This document shows positions 1-9,190 of a stretch of 64,000 bases of DNA, piece after piece. The translations under genes were made by a program, and so were the position numbers. The stretch is taken from assembly GCF_030341905.1 (NCBI RefSeq), contig NZ_JATAAF010000002.1, positions 308,505 through 372,504 of the forward strand, given 5' to 3'. Origin of the DNA: Porticoccus sp. W117 (GTDB lineage Bacteria; Pseudomonadota; Gammaproteobacteria; Pseudomonadales; Porticoccaceae). Numbering within the stretch: the first letter of the stretch is position 1; the number at the start of each line of letters is the position of its first letter. The notes under the pieces are model-generated. The model was not told the origin of the DNA. It worked only from the letters and a program-made list of their open reading frames with translations, and ran no database searches.

Positions 1-2190
1 AGTAACGGCAATGTGACTTTTCCATTGTATGCACTGGATGCCAATGGCAATGCGGTGGCAGCAGATGATCCCAGTGCTGTGCCCGGAACGGAAGTGTTTC
101 GCGCTCAGCTTCCGGTGAGCTCTGGCGGCACCTTGTCACTGCAGGATTTTGTGGGGCGTGATCCTGTCGCTGGCGAATTGGCGGAAGCGGGGCTCAGTTT
201 GATCCCCGGCCGTGAACAACATTCCATTCGTTTTGATTTGACACAGCAAATAACCGATACCATCAATCTTTCTGCGGATTTGAGCTACGCTCCTGGCGAC
301 ACGATGTCCTTTGAAAGTAACCAGGTGCTTCAGTTTAACACTCAGGGTTTGGATATCGGTGGTGCCAATACCTTGAACCCCTTTCCCGGGCGCCAGGTTA
401 TAAGAGCTGAATTTCCGTTCTTGCCGGACGCACAGCGGTTTACTGACAAGGAAGACATAAGTTTTACATTCCGCTTTGATGGAAAAATTTCCGAAAGCTG
501 GAATTGGGCACTGGATGGCACTTACAGTAACTCCGACAATCAGGGGGAACGTCGGGACTTTTTATCGAGATCTATCGACTTTTTCCTGACCAACCCGGAC
601 TCCACTTCTGACAGAAACCCATTCCGGGATCTTGCCAACCCTCCCAATGTGTTCCTGTCGCCCTTGCTGGGCTTTGAATCAGAACAAGCCTTGCGAGAAG
701 GTATTCTTACCGATTCGGCACGCACAGCCAGTGACAATACGGATAAAAGCCTGGAGTTGACGGTGAATGGTGATCTGTTTGCCCTGCCAGCGGGCACTGT
801 GCGAAGCCTGTGGGGTATTGGTACCCGTGAGGAAGAGAATGACCTGTTTGATGAAAGCGGCACATTAACTACTTCAGATAACATCAATCCGTTTTCATTC
901 AATCAGATATTTGGTTTGAACTTCGAGCAAAACCTGAGAAGAACCACAGACTTTGTGAAAGGGGAGTTACACATTCCGGTACTGGAAGATCTGCCTTTGA
1001 TTAAAAGTATGGACATTATCTTGTCCGGTCGTTATGAAGAGGTCACTTCTTTTGGGTTTGAACAGGTAGATGAAGATAATCCAGATCAGATCATCCCAAG
1101 AAATATCGATGACTCTGAAAGCTCCTGGTCGCTGGGCCTGGTTTGGCGCCCTGTGGACTGGATGCAACTTCGCGCCAATAAAAATACATCATACAGCTTG
1201 CCAGGTGTTAGCCAGTATGTGCTGCCGACCCGGTTACTGAGTAGCAGCATCTTTTTCCGGGATGATGACGGTAACTTCCAGCGCTTTCCGACCAGGCGCA
1301 TCGATGGCGGTAACCCTGAATTAGGGCCGGAGCAAAATGAAACCGTCAGTATCGGGTTAAACATCAATCACCCTGCTTTGCCGGAGTTGATGTTTGATCT
1401 AAACCTTCATTCCAACAAGCTGACGGAAAGGTTTGGCTCATACCCTGGGGCTTTCTTTAATCACCCTGATCAGTTGTTCGAATTTGGGCCAGGCCGTCCG
1501 GATTGGACGTTTGATGAAGCGAGCGGCTTCTGGGTTCAGGATCAACGACTCTTTAACCTGGGTCGGACCGCCACAAAAGGACTGGATCTCAACCTGAGTT
1601 ATAACGTGCTTGAAACCGCTGTGGGTGATTTCGATGCCAATCTGAATTACGGCTATCTGGGCAAAGCGGATTCAGTTCGTGTAGCAGGGGAGTGCTTTAA
1701 TTGCAGTGACTTCTCTGTTGCATCAAGAACGGCGGTGGTCAATCGCGTGGAACGGGTAGCGTTTATCGATCCTGACGCCATGACTGAAGCTCCATTTACA
1801 GCCATTCCCCAACATACTGCCCGGTTCCGCCTGGGCTGGGAGTACGGGGCGGTCAGAGCGGATATCACCAAAACTTATGCCTCCAGCACGGTGAAAGAAA
1901 TTCGTCGCTTTACCGACGATGGCCCCGTTTCTGGCACCAGTGTGGTCAACCCGGCCAACGAGGTGACCCTGGCTGTTCGCTATGATTTTGACAGGATGGA
2001 ATCTGCCCCTGAGTGGTTACAGGGCACCGTGCTTGGCTTGAACATTCCCAACCTCTTCAACGATCAGTCGGAGTTTATTCTTACCCCCACGATCGAAAGT
2101 CAAGACAATCTGGGGAATTTCGATTCAATTCTGTCCCGCCCCAGAGGGCGCGCTTTTACGCTGACACTTCAGAAAAATCTGGAAATCTGA
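1..2190 (+). CDS. TonB-dependent receptor, C-terminal part (5' end outside window)
   Basis: The frame is open from base 1, so the gene starts upstream of the window; GTG at 13 is only an internal codon. The visible 729 residues read as the beta-barrel of an outer-membrane TonB-dependent receptor: alternating amphipathic strands, many Asn/Asp/Gly-rich turns, and an ending in which an 'LGLNIPNLFND' segment precedes the last strands and a C-terminal 'FTLTLQKNLEI'. The N-terminal plug and TonB box are not visible. The substrate (siderophore, vitamin or glycan) cannot be told. A strong terminator follows directly, so it is probably transcribed separately from the MoxR operon downstream. The family assignment rests on composition and layout, not on a single diagnostic motif. 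Confidence 0.85.
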   Translation, partial: SNGNVTFPLYALDANGNAVAADDPSAVPGTEVFRAQLPVSSGGTLSLQDFVGRDPVAGELAEAGLSLIPGREQHSIRFDLTQQITDTINLSADLSYAPGDTMSFESNQVLQFNTQGLDIGGANTLNPFPGRQVIRAEFPFLPDAQRFTDKEDISFTFRFDGKISESWNWALDGTYSNSDNQGERRDFLSRSIDFFLTNPDSTSDRNPFRDLANPPNVFLSPLLGFESEQALREGILTDSARTASDNTDKSLELTVNGDLFALPAGTVRSLWGIGTREEENDLFDESGTLTTSDNINPFSFNQIFGLNFEQNLRRTTDFVKGELHIPVLEDLPLIKSMDIILSGRYEEVTSFGFEQVDEDNPDQIIPRNIDDSESSWSLGLVWRPVDWMQLRANKNTSYSLPGVSQYVLPTRLLSSSIFFRDDDGNFQRFPTRRIDGGNPELGPEQNETVSIGLNINHPALPELMFDLNLHSNKLTERFGSYPGAFFNHPDQLFEFGPGRPDWTFDEASGFWVQDQRLFNLGRTATKGLDLNLSYNVLETAVGDFDANLNYGYLGKADSVRVAGECFNCSDFSVASRTAVVNRVERVAFIDPDAMTEAPFTAIPQHTARFRLGWEYGAVRADITKTYASSTVKEIRRFTDDGPVSGTSVVNPANEVTLAVRYDFDRMESAPEWLQGTVLGLNIPNLFNDQSEFILTPTIESQDNLGNFDSILSRPRGRAFTLTLQKNLEI

Positions 2191-2252
2191 TCACTGGAAC
2201 AGAAAGCCTCAGGGATGAGGCATTGTCAGGTGTAATTGCAGTTTCAACCTTA

Positions 2253-2308
2253 AATCACTCACCAATTGGAGATGTTTGTTCGTTGGTGGGTGATTTTCCT
2301 GTTTTTTT
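2253..2308 (+). terminator. Rho-independent terminator after the TonB-dependent receptor gene
   Basis: AATCACTCACCAA at 2253-2265 pairs with TTGGTGGGTGATT at 2283-2295, a 13-bp stem with one G-T pair. It is followed by TTCCTG and a run of seven T (2302-2308). Only 31 bases separate the T-run from the first start codon of the next operon, so this hairpin could also act as an attenuator for that operon. Confidence 0.85.
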
Positions 2309-2339
2309 ATGGATAGAAATGGTTAATCGCCCTTAAACC

Positions 2340-3869
2340 ATGATGCGTACTTTGCAGTTTTACCAAAACGTGTTGGCCTTCTTGTGTGTTTTATTGGCAG
2401 CCGCTGTAACGGCGGCGGAGGAGTTGGCTGGCCCTGTCCAGTTACCTGTTGAAATAGCGGGTGGCTACCTGGTTGTGCCGCTGGATATGGCGGCAGATAA
2501 CGGCAACCCGGAAGAGTTGGCTCTGCTGCTGGATCTGGGGTCACCGGATACCGTGTCTCTTGCCCGTATTGCACACAGCTTGCTTGGCCTGGGCAAAGCC
2601 AGTGTGCTGACCCTGACGAATGAAACCAACAATCAGTTGTCGGTTCCGGTCAGCGATATTGGCCTGTATGAGAATAAGCGTGAACTGGATGAAATATCCC
2701 GCCTTCACAATGATATTCTGAAAGAGCGCAAAGTGGCCGGCGTAATCGGCTACGGCCTGTTGCGCCAATACCGTGTCACTCTGGAATTGGCTGAAAAAAA
2801 ACTCACGATTGAAAATGCCCAACCGGGAGTCGCGATTCAGTCCCTGAATGCAGATGTGGTGCTGTCTCCTGTGGTTAAACAGGGTGAAGTACCTGTTCTG
2901 CCGCTGGTGCTGGCCAATGGTGAACAATCTTCCATGCTGCTCGGCAGCCGAGGCAAAGACAGTTACATTGGCACAAATCTGGTGGCCCAGTTTGACTACC
3001 CGGATAATACCGTTGGTGCGGTGACGATTGCCGGAGCCCTGCCGGGAATGGCTGTGAACCTTTCCGAATACGTGGCCTTCAGGCCGGCGCAATTTGCCGA
3101 CAAATACAAGGTAAAGGCGGCTGCTGAGGGTTTTCAGTCTGGCATAAATCTGTTGAGCCACTTTCGAATTGTGTTCGATGATGCCAATAATTACCTGGCA
3201 TTGACCCAGGTTAAGGCTGCCGATTTTCCCTATGAAGACCTGGCGTACTTTAAAGCCCGCACGGTTGGCGATAGCGAAGCCCTGCGCAGTTACCTGTCAA
3301 AATACCCGGACAAGAGGCTGAGCAAAGAGGCGGCTGAACTCAGGGTTCAATGGTTACTGGCTGAAGGGCGGAGCTCGGAGGACATCTATCAAGCCGTCTC
3401 CCAGGTTATAGACCTCACTCAGGAAATGCGCAGAGCAGAAACGGCTCACCATTATATTGTTGAACTGTCGAACCTGCCGGACGTACTGCCACTGCTCGAA
3501 GACATCGGCAAACTGGGGATTTCATTCAGCGGTGCAGCGCTGGATGGCCAGTTAACCAACTATATTTATGCAGAGCTGGGGCTTCAGGCCTATAAGCAAG
3601 GTCAGTTGAAAACCGCTTGGGAGTATCTGTTGTCGGCGGCTTTTGGCCGGCCGGAAGACTTGCGGGTCACACTGGCTCTGGGGCGGGTGTACGAACAGCA
3701 GAAACGTTATCGGCGTGCCTACGCCCGTTATAAAGCGGTGGCCAGCCAGCCCTACTATCGTCTTGGCCTGGACAAAATTCTTACCGCCCCGGTGCTCAAT
3801 GCCTGCATTGACGACGCCAAAGTGGCTATGAAAAACATAGCCCACAAAGTACCCGAGTTGGAAAGATGA
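2340..3869 (+). CDS. Secreted protein with degenerate retropepsin-like domain and TPR-like C-terminus
   Basis: A 509-residue protein with a Sec signal peptide (residues 1 to about 26, ending VTAA). Residues 35-290 look like two aspartic-protease-type lobes: the first has DLGS at 65-68 where retropepsins have DTGS, and the second has LLGS near 200-203 with no catalytic Asp. It is therefore probably a non-catalytic binding fold in the periplasm. Residues 290-509 are helical and TPR-like. It is the first gene of the MoxR/VWA operon and overlaps the next gene by 4 bases (ATGA). Two adjacent ATGs (2340, 2343) are possible starts and neither has a clear ribosome binding site; the signal peptide supports this region. 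The function is unknown; a role with the downstream VWA/TPR proteins is inferred. Confidence 0.75.
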   Translation: MMRTLQFYQNVLAFLCVLLAAAVTAAEELAGPVQLPVEIAGGYLVVPLDMAADNGNPEELALLLDLGSPDTVSLARIAHSLLGLGKASVLTLTNETNNQLSVPVSDIGLYENKRELDEISRLHNDILKERKVAGVIGYGLLRQYRVTLELAEKKLTIENAQPGVAIQSLNADVVLSPVVKQGEVPVLPLVLANGEQSSMLLGSRGKDSYIGTNLVAQFDYPDNTVGAVTIAGALPGMAVNLSEYVAFRPAQFADKYKVKAAAEGFQSGINLLSHFRIVFDDANNYLALTQVKAADFPYEDLAYFKARTVGDSEALRSYLSKYPDKRLSKEAAELRVQWLLAEGRSSEDIYQAVSQVIDLTQEMRRAETAHHYIVELSNLPDVLPLLEDIGKLGISFSGAALDGQLTNYIYAELGLQAYKQGQLKTAWEYLLSAAFGRPEDLRVTLALGRVYEQQKRYRRAYARYKAVASQPYYRLGLDKILTAPVLNACIDDAKVAMKNIAHKVPELER

Positions 3870-5458
3870 CAGAGAAAACCCCGCAAAACAGCTTGGATGG
3901 GCAAAGTTTGGGTGGTGCACCTGAACGGGGTGGGGCCGAGTTTCAGAAAATATCCACCAGTCTGAATGGCCTTGCGAAAACCGGTAGCCAGATAATCAGA
4001 AACTGGCGTCTGCACAATGCCCTGCATCAGTACTTTGGCACCGCCTTGCGTTGGCTGTTTGTATTTCCCATTGTTTCCTGGGGAGTGCTCAGTGTGTTTG
4101 GCGCCAGTTGGGGGAGCCGTGGTTGGCCTCTGCTGCTGGTTGCCCTGGCGCTGCTGGTTGTGTGGTATCTGTGTTGCGTACTTGCCAGGGGGTTGCGCAA
4201 AAGCTCACGGCTGCAGGCTCTGAATCTGTGCGATCGCCAACTGGGTTTGAACGGTCGCCTGGTGATTGCAGATGAGTTTCTGAAGGCCGACAAAAAAAGC
4301 GGGTTTGTTCGCGCTGCCATTGTTGATGCTGAGTGCAGCTTGCAAAAGCTGGACACCACCTCCCTGCGACCTTTGGTGGCGGTTAAACCGGTTCTGGGTA
4401 TCCCTCACTGGCTGGGTTCAGCGGCTGCTGTCATGGTGTTTTTCACGGCTTTTCTGATTACGCCTCAAGGCCAGGGGAGCAGGGTCAATGGCAATGAAGT
4501 CAGCCATGTGACGGGGGCCGAAACCTCGGGCTGGGCAACGGGCACATCTTCCCTTTCCAGGCTGGGTAATTCCCCGGAACCTCAGGAGCCGGCCTCTCGA
4601 CAGAGCAGCAACAACCTGGAGAGCGAGGTTGCTGAGGCGGCGCAGTTGCGCTCACAGCCAGGCAGTGGTTTGCAAACAAGCGATACCACTGCGAGTAAAT
4701 CGTCGAGCGCGATCAGCTCTTCAGGTGCCGACAGCGGCGCGGGCTCAGAAGGTAGTGTCGCCTCTGCCCAGTCGAAAAAACAGGCTGAGGGCTCCAGGAA
4801 TCCCCGCCCTGCAAGAAGTCGGAATAGACAGAACTCCGCTTCGTCACAGGGCAGTGAGCTGTTGGCCAATGCGGGTAACGGTTTTGGAAGTGGCGGATCA
4901 TCCAGGACACAGTCAGAGGGCAAGGTTGGTAATACGGCCAAAACCCGCACCGGGGAACACCCGGCCACAGCAACCGATGTGGACAATGAGCCAGACGAGA
5001 ATGCTCAGCAAAAGACATCTTCGGCACCTTCATTATCTCTGAATACGCGCACGCCATCGCCCAGCCGTGAAGCGGGTGGCCTCGGCTTGCCACCCATCCC
5101 CCTTGACAGACCTGACAGGGAGAGCGTCCTCAGGGGAGGCAAAGGCGGTGTTAAGAAAAGTCGCGGAGTGCCTTCGCTTATTCTTGGCGTGCCAACACGA
5201 GACTATTTTTCCGGTACGCCAAACGCCAACAGCTTTAAAACCAAGCAGGAAAAAATACCTCCCCAGCAACTATCAACAGAGCCCCAGCAGGCTCAACGCT
5301 ATTTCAAAAGAAGGGCGATGGCCGGTCAGGTAGTGGCCCCTGAAGTCAGCGAGCAGTGGCAGCGAACGCTGATTAAAAATTACTTTTTATCGAATAAACG
5401 TTATTTGAAATCCGCCGCTCAGGCGGAAAGTAAAAATACTGAGGAATCCAATCCATGA
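3866..5458 (+). CDS. Ser/Gly-rich membrane protein of the MoxR operon
   Basis: A 530-residue protein I do not recognise as a named family. After a polar N-terminus of about 50 residues there is a pair of membrane segments (about 58-105), a short cytoplasmic-looking domain, and a third membrane segment near 178-195. The rest, about residues 200-530, is low-complexity and rich in Ser, Gly, Ala, Asn and Gln, so probably disordered and exported. It overlaps the previous gene by ATGA at 3866 and the moxR-like gene by ATGA at 5455, which argues for translational coupling. The layout (membrane anchor with long flexible tail, upstream of MoxR) resembles the variable membrane genes of Bat-type operons, but I see no diagnostic motif. 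Confidence 0.7.
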   Translation: MTEKTPQNSLDGQSLGGAPERGGAEFQKISTSLNGLAKTGSQIIRNWRLHNALHQYFGTALRWLFVFPIVSWGVLSVFGASWGSRGWPLLLVALALLVVWYLCCVLARGLRKSSRLQALNLCDRQLGLNGRLVIADEFLKADKKSGFVRAAIVDAECSLQKLDTTSLRPLVAVKPVLGIPHWLGSAAAVMVFFTAFLITPQGQGSRVNGNEVSHVTGAETSGWATGTSSLSRLGNSPEPQEPASRQSSNNLESEVAEAAQLRSQPGSGLQTSDTTASKSSSAISSSGADSGAGSEGSVASAQSKKQAEGSRNPRPARSRNRQNSASSQGSELLANAGNGFGSGGSSRTQSEGKVGNTAKTRTGEHPATATDVDNEPDENAQQKTSSAPSLSLNTRTPSPSREAGGLGLPPIPLDRPDRESVLRGGKGGVKKSRGVPSLILGVPTRDYFSGTPNANSFKTKQEKIPPQQLSTEPQQAQRYFKRRAMAGQVVAPEVSEQWQRTLIKNYFLSNKRYLKSAAQAESKNTEESNP

Positions 5459-6480
5459 AATCAGAAAACTCTGTGGAAGATGTCGATGCAGCCCGTGACG
5501 CAGCGGATCGCTTTCGGAGTATTTACGCCGATATCAAAAGCCAGGTGTGTGAAATGATGGTCGGCCAGGACGAGGTAATCGATGGTGTGATGACCGCTCT
5601 TTTTGCCGGAGGCCACGTGCTGCTGGAAGGTGTGCCGGGGCTGGGCAAAACCATGTTGGTCAACAGCCTCAGCAAAGCGGTTGGTACGGAGTTTTCCCGA
5701 ATTCAGTTTACCCCTGATCTGATGCCTGCCGATATTCAGGGGTCTTCGGTGTTGGTGGAGACTCCCGAAGGTGGTCAGGAGCTGGAATTTCAGGAAGGCC
5801 CGCTGGTGTCCAATCTGGTTCTGGCCGATGAGATTAACCGCGCCACCCCCAAGACTCAGTCGGCACTGCTGGAGGCCATGCAGGAGCGCCAGGTAACCGT
5901 GGGCAAACGCACTATAAAACTCGAAGAACCGTTTTGTGTTCTGGCCACGCAAAACCCTGTGGAACAGGAGGGCACCTACCCACTGCCAGAAGCCCAGCTG
6001 GACCGGTTTTTGTTCAAGCTCGTGGTGGGCTATCCGAAAGAGCAGGATTACCACACCATTCTGGATAGAACCACCGGTGGAGAAGTGCCGGTTATTACCG
6101 CAGCCACCGACGGTGCAGAAGTGATTGATATGCGCAATATCGTTCGTCAGGTGCCCGTGCCACAGCATGCCAAAACCTACGCCATACATCTGGTGATGGG
6201 CACCCAGCCAGGCAGTGACTATGCCCCGGAATTGGTTAATGAATACGCTGCCCTGGGGTCATCTCCCCGAGGCGCCCAGTCCCTGCTGTTGGCTGCCAAG
6301 GTTCGCGCGCTTCTGGACAATCGCTTTGCGGTTAATTGCCAGGATATTGCGGATGTGGCGGTGCCCGTTCTGAGGCACCGCATTGTGATCAATTTTCACG
6401 GCCAGTCAGACAACATCAGTGATGAGCAGTTGATTCGGGAAATTGTAAAAACCGTAAAAGAACCGAATCAGGTTTCATAA
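5455..6480 (+). CDS. MoxR-family AAA+ ATPase
   Basis: A 341-residue AAA+ ATPase. Walker A is GVPGLGKT at 59-66 and Walker B LVLADE at 121-126, followed by the NRA motif and by TQNP, which reads like the sensor 1 region; the lid domain lies after about residue 250. Length and motifs are typical of the MoxR family. MoxR ATPases act in the cytoplasm with VWA-domain partners encoded next to them, thought to work as chaperones for complex maturation or metal insertion. Here four VWA-type reading frames or domains lie within the next 5 kb. The start overlaps the previous gene by ATGA and has GAGGA about 8 bases upstream. Confidence 0.95.
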   Translation: MKSENSVEDVDAARDAADRFRSIYADIKSQVCEMMVGQDEVIDGVMTALFAGGHVLLEGVPGLGKTMLVNSLSKAVGTEFSRIQFTPDLMPADIQGSSVLVETPEGGQELEFQEGPLVSNLVLADEINRATPKTQSALLEAMQERQVTVGKRTIKLEEPFCVLATQNPVEQEGTYPLPEAQLDRFLFKLVVGYPKEQDYHTILDRTTGGEVPVITAATDGAEVIDMRNIVRQVPVPQHAKTYAIHLVMGTQPGSDYAPELVNEYAALGSSPRGAQSLLLAAKVRALLDNRFAVNCQDIADVAVPVLRHRIVINFHGQSDNISDEQLIREIVKTVKEPNQVS

Positions 6481-6505
6481 AAAATCGCATGGTTACGGTT
6501 TGGCT

Positions 6506-7435
6506 ATGAATAATTCGGTCTCTTACCAGGAGCTGTTTGATCCGGACTTTCTCAATTCCCTCGCTCATCTGTCGATGACCGTGAGGCGGGTTGCCGGGGG
6601 CGGGCGCTATGGCGAGCGTTTGTCCCGTGATATGGGTACCGGCGTGGAGTTCAAGGACTTTCGCCCATACGCCAAAGGGGATGACCTGCGCTCCATCGAC
6701 TGGAACATTTACCGGCGTTTGGGAAAGGTGTTTATCCGGCTGTTTGATGAGCAGCAGGACATGCCGCTGTATTTTATGCCGGATATTTCCGAGAGTATGT
6801 TTCTGTCGGAAAAAGCCCATGGTGGCGCCAGTAGCACTCGCGCCCTGGCGGCGTTCAGGGCGGTGCTGGCACTGACTGCGGTGACCACCAACCATCACGA
6901 CAGCGCCGGGTTATTTCCTTTTGGCAAACAGCTTCAGGTTGTTTTGAAGAGCAAAACCGGCAAAGCCAGTCTGATGGCTTTTGCCCGTCATATGTCGCAA
7001 TTACAACCACAATCTCAGAGCAACCTGGTGCAGTCGCTGAAAAAAATGGCGAGCATGAATATGCGCCCAGGAGTGCTGGTTATTGTCAGCGATTTTTTTC
7101 TCGCCGATGGTTTGCAAGAACTGGCGACTGCGCTGCGCTCTGTTCGCCACAAGCTGCTGTTTATTCAGGTGACCCGGAAGCTGGATTCTGACCCTCGATT
7201 GCAGGCCGACCTCAATGGCGAGGTGCGTTTGACGGATTGCGAGAGCGGCGAGTTCGCAGATATTGCCATTACGCCCCAGATTGTTGCCCGTTATCAGCAG
7301 GCCTACAAACAATTTAATGAAGAACTCAGTGGCATCGCCGCCAGCAATCGCGCGGGCCTGTTGCAGCTGGATGCGGATGAAAATGTCGTGGAACAACTGT
7401 CGGTTTTGTTCCAGTCCGGCAGCCTGTCTGTTTAA
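6506..7435 (+). CDS. DUF58 domain protein (VWA-like, MoxR partner)
   Basis: A 309-residue protein from the ATG at 6506; a TTG at 6500 is an alternative. The DUF58 signature RPYAKGDDLRSIDW is at residues 53-66 and is followed by a VWA-like fold with a complete MIDAS motif DISES at 93-97, so it should bind a divalent metal. No membrane segment or signal peptide is visible, suggesting a cytoplasmic protein. DUF58 genes almost always lie directly downstream of moxR, as here (25-base gap), and the product is the expected direct partner of the ATPase. The cellular target is not known. Confidence 0.93.
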   Translation: MNNSVSYQELFDPDFLNSLAHLSMTVRRVAGGGRYGERLSRDMGTGVEFKDFRPYAKGDDLRSIDWNIYRRLGKVFIRLFDEQQDMPLYFMPDISESMFLSEKAHGGASSTRALAAFRAVLALTAVTTNHHDSAGLFPFGKQLQVVLKSKTGKASLMAFARHMSQLQPQSQSNLVQSLKKMASMNMRPGVLVIVSDFFLADGLQELATALRSVRHKLLFIQVTRKLDSDPRLQADLNGEVRLTDCESGEFADIAITPQIVARYQQAYKQFNEELSGIAASNRAGLLQLDADENVVEQLSVLFQSGSLSV

Positions 7436-7471
7436 GCGCAGCTGGGTGATGATATGAATATGAGAGCGTAA

Positions 7472-9190
7472 ATGACATTTAGCAATTTATCCTCAATAAC
7501 CGTGATCTCGGGTTTGCTGGTATGCGCGGGTATTCTGTATGCCCTGCAATGGTTGCGTATTCGTCACCGCCAGAAAACAGTAGCCACGATGCTGTTTTGG
7601 CGTCAGGCGATTACCGATGCGCCGGTAAAAACCTTCTGGGAAAAATTTCACTACTGGTGGTTCTTTTTGCTGTCCCTGCTGATTTGTTCCCTGATCTGGC
7701 TGGCTGTGGCCGGGCCACAGTGGGACCGAGACCCCGATGCCAACTTCACCGTATTGGTTTTGGATGGCTCGGCGGGCATGGCGAAAGGTGATCGCTTTCA
7801 GCAAGCCGTCAGTGCCCTGCAAGCTGATTTGTCAGAGCTGCCTGAAAACCGTCGCCAGGTTGTCTGGGCCGGTGCTGCGGTGGCGACATTGTTGCATTCC
7901 GGGGAGCATGAATTGCTGTTAACCGAGCGCCTGAGAGGGCGCCTGCCTGAGGCGGCCCCCGCTTCAATTGAGCGCTATCTGCGCCATCTGGGCAACCTCG
8001 CCAGGGAGTCCGGTGATGTTCAGGTTCGATTTTATGGTGACGCGCCACTGGCAACTTCGCTACTGGATAGCCTGCCAGGCCATTTGCAGGTTTTGCGCGT
8101 TGCCTCACCAGCCAGTACAACAATGAATAACCGGGGAATTACCGCGTTGGGGGTTGCCGAAGCCCAGTCCGGCGACTGGGGCAAGGTAGACATTTATGTT
8201 CGCGTAGACGGAACTATGCCCGACACCATCGACCCGCCGGATATTCAAATCACACTGGGCGGTGAGTCGCTTGATCACCAACAAACACCCATCTTGTCCG
8301 AAGGTGGAGCCTACAGTTTTCATTTGCTGGATGTGCCCGCAAATGGTTTGTTGTTAACCGTTGCCATTGGCAGTGATGACTTTCTACTGGATGACAGCGC
8401 CAGTATCACGCTGCCTTCCAGAAAGCCGGTGCGCGTTCAATTGTCCGCTTCACTGGACGAGTCGTTGAAAACCGTATTGCTGAGTGACCCGGCAATAGCG
8501 GTTGTTGAAAACAATGCCGATGTGGTTATTCGCCGCCAGGGGGAAAGTCTCGGCCAGGGCTTACCAGCGATTGAGCTGGTTGCCGCTGAACAGCAACAGC
8601 AGGCATTTGTCTTTAGTTATCCTGAAAACCTCGAATCTCACGGGGATTTGGCCGCTGTCGTTCAGACGGTGGGGCTGGATCAGATTGATGCGACCGGGTT
8701 AGCTGAACAGCACGGGCGACCGATTGAGGTATCCATCTTGCCCGGCGAAGGCTGGCGGTTGTCAATGTGGCAGGAGCTGATCGGGCCGGATTACAACCTG
8801 GTAAAAAGCCGTACCTTTCCGTTGTTGATGTCGAAAACTATCCGTTGGCTGGCGGGTACTGGCGGTTGGTTTCCGTACCTGGCGGCTGGTGACATCGCTT
8901 ACCCAAGAGATATACCCCGGCAGGGTTTGGAGCACAGCAGCTACATCGATTCGGTGGCGCCACTGGTATTTCCTGTGGCGGGTGAAGCAGCCATAAGCGA
9001 TGAGACAACATTGGCCGTTTCGCTGCTGGATAGCGAGCTGACTCTGTATGAGGCAACGGCGACGCTGGACGCTGAACAGAGTGCCATCACCCCATCAGCC
9101 GTGCTTGATTTAACGGATTGGTTGTTGCTGGCAGCGTTATTGTTGCTGGCCGGTGAATGGATGTTGTATCAACGGGGGCGGATGCCCTGA
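7472..9190 (+). CDS. BatA-like membrane protein with degenerate VWA domain
   Basis: A 572-residue protein with two N-terminal membrane helices (about 10-28 and 61-80), the arrangement of the aerotolerance regulator N-terminal (BatA) domain, then a VWA-like segment from about residue 91. Its MIDAS position reads DGSAG at 98-102, so the third ligand Ser is Gly and metal binding is probably weakened. A long beta-rich periplasmic-type region follows and a last membrane helix lies near 548-568, ending in a short basic tail. It sits between the DUF58 gene and another VWA gene, and its stop codon shares a base with the next start (9190). Assignment is by architecture; the partner proteins are inferred. 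Confidence 0.83.
   Translation: MTFSNLSSITVISGLLVCAGILYALQWLRIRHRQKTVATMLFWRQAITDAPVKTFWEKFHYWWFFLLSLLICSLIWLAVAGPQWDRDPDANFTVLVLDGSAGMAKGDRFQQAVSALQADLSELPENRRQVVWAGAAVATLLHSGEHELLLTERLRGRLPEAAPASIERYLRHLGNLARESGDVQVRFYGDAPLATSLLDSLPGHLQVLRVASPASTTMNNRGITALGVAEAQSGDWGKVDIYVRVDGTMPDTIDPPDIQITLGGESLDHQQTPILSEGGAYSFHLLDVPANGLLLTVAIGSDDFLLDDSASITLPSRKPVRVQLSASLDESLKTVLLSDPAIAVVENNADVVIRRQGESLGQGLPAIELVAAEQQQQAFVFSYPENLESHGDLAAVVQTVGLDQIDATGLAEQHGRPIEVSILPGEGWRLSMWQELIGPDYNLVKSRTFPLLMSKTIRWLAGTGGWFPYLAAGDIAYPRDIPRQGLEHSSYIDSVAPLVFPVAGEAAISDETTLAVSLLDSELTLYEATATLDAEQSAITPSAVLDLTDWLLLAALLLLAGEWMLYQRGRMP

Noticed and set aside
540..902. Long minus-strand open frames opposite the TonB receptor, MoxR, gcvP, narG and feoB genes
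   Set aside because: They lie wholly inside clear genes, lack ribosome binding sites, and have the biased composition of antisense frames in GC-rich coding sequence.
9157..9189. Upstream start of the VWA/amidotransferase-like gene
   Set aside because: It lies within the preceding gene and adds 11 polar residues before the membrane helix; the overlapping ATG at 9190 fits better.
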